A stretch of 64,000 bases of DNA from positions 105,149 through 169,148 of the forward strand of contig NZ_JACIFA010000008.1 in NCBI RefSeq assembly GCF_014197135.1, given 5' to 3'. Each line of letters starts with the position of its first letter. The first letter of the stretch is position 1. This document shows, piece after piece, positions 63,794 to 64,000 of the stretch. Below the pieces are notes generated by a model, which worked only from the letters and a program-made list of their open reading frames with translations, was not told the DNA's origin and did not search any database. This stretch comes from Sphingomonas zeae. Its GTDB lineage: Bacteria; Pseudomonadota; Alphaproteobacteria; Sphingomonadales; Sphingomonadaceae. The translations under genes were made by a program, and so were the position numbers.

Positions 63794-64000
63794 GGTTTCA
63801 CCGCGACGGAGCGGGCCGCTACGGCGGCTTCGGGGTCTGCGGTACTGGCATTGAGATGCTGGCGCGCTGAGTTTCTAGGCCGAAAGGTTTAGGGGCGGGA
63901 GATGCGCCGGTATTTGTTGTCGGGCTCTTTGACATTGTGATTGAGATGAAGGGACATGCGGGCGGCGGCTTGGCGGTTACCTGCGCATTCAAGGTGCGTG
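63794..64000 (+). other. rRNA operon leader, upstream of 16S (runs off the window)
   Basis: Leader of the pre-rRNA. GGCTCTTTGACATTGTGATT (about 63929-63948) is the antitermination/processing-type element seen before 16S in alphaproteobacteria, followed by GAGATGAAGGGACATGCGGG. No 16S start is seen by base 64000; it should lie shortly beyond. Confidence 0.7.

Overview
The window is a dense, GC-rich stretch of bacterial chromosome. Gene content and order point to an alphaproteobacterium of the order Sphingomonadales, most likely Sphingomonas sensu stricto. The signs are pyrE-pdxJ-acpS-lepB, ybgC-tolQRAB-pal, hisS-prfA-prmC followed by a DUF4167 gene, an aa3 cytochrome oxidase locus with ctaG, DUF983 and SURF1, and an rRNA-type promoter and leader at the right edge. 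This is judged from recalled gene families; no database search was run. Almost everything is core genome. I see no prophage, insertion sequence, CRISPR array or tRNA.

Layout. 0-8 kb: 5' part of nadB, a TonB-like protein, an orphan pdeM, kup, a small conserved-looking protein, a DEAD-box RNA helicase and a fumarylacetoacetase-fold enzyme. 8-11.5 kb: pterin dehydratase, a small zincin, ccmA-ccmB and two methyltransferases. 11.5-24.3 kb: thrC and the cytochrome c oxidase genes. These form two blocks, ctaC-ctaD and ctaB-(44-aa protein)-ctaG-ctaE-DUF983-SURF1, separated by about 4.7 kb that holds an alcohol dehydrogenase and a DUF1800/DUF1501 pair. 24.4-28.3 kb: pyrE-pdxJ-acpS-lepB and an AI-2E-type permease. 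28.3-34.6 kb: a glycan or glycolipid cluster with two GT4 glycosyltransferases, a polytopic membrane protein, a DUF2141 protein, a DUF2334 deacetylase and a GT39-like membrane protein. 34.7-38.1 kb: ubiG, lysC and a nitronate monooxygenase. 38.3-44.4 kb: a lipoprotein and the Tol-Pal operon, which carries an extra free-standing copy of the TolA C-terminal domain between tolA and tolB. 44.5-55 kb: S1/P1 nuclease, isoaspartyl peptidase, acyltransferase, ispG, Nudix hydrolase, a barrel-like protein, an EamA transporter, a GNAT enzyme, ppa, an M61 peptidase and a DUF1345 protein. 55-61 kb: isochorismatase-like hydrolase, hisS-prfA-prmC and DUF4167. 61-63.6 kb: a small membrane protein, a Wzx-like flippase and a GT2 glycosyltransferase. 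63.7-64 kb: promoter and leader of an rRNA operon whose 16S gene should begin just outside the window.

The gaps between genes are filled mainly by three families of imperfect palindromes, each with conserved arms and a variable core. Family A has CCTCCCC arms (A' is a variant with a shared centre), family B has GGTTCGCGCGGAG arms, and family C has CTTCGACTTCGCTCAG arms. One B copy is nested inside another, one A copy supplies the ribosome binding site of acpS, and one gap holds B, C and A' pieces side by side.

The signals most worth following are the TolA-domain paralogue, the split oxidase locus with promoter evidence for leaderless or near-leaderless ctaB and ispG transcripts, the 44-aa oxidase-operon protein, the palindrome families, and a CGTTAACC motif shared by the two promoter regions around the Tol-Pal locus. 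I found no wholly new multi-gene system.
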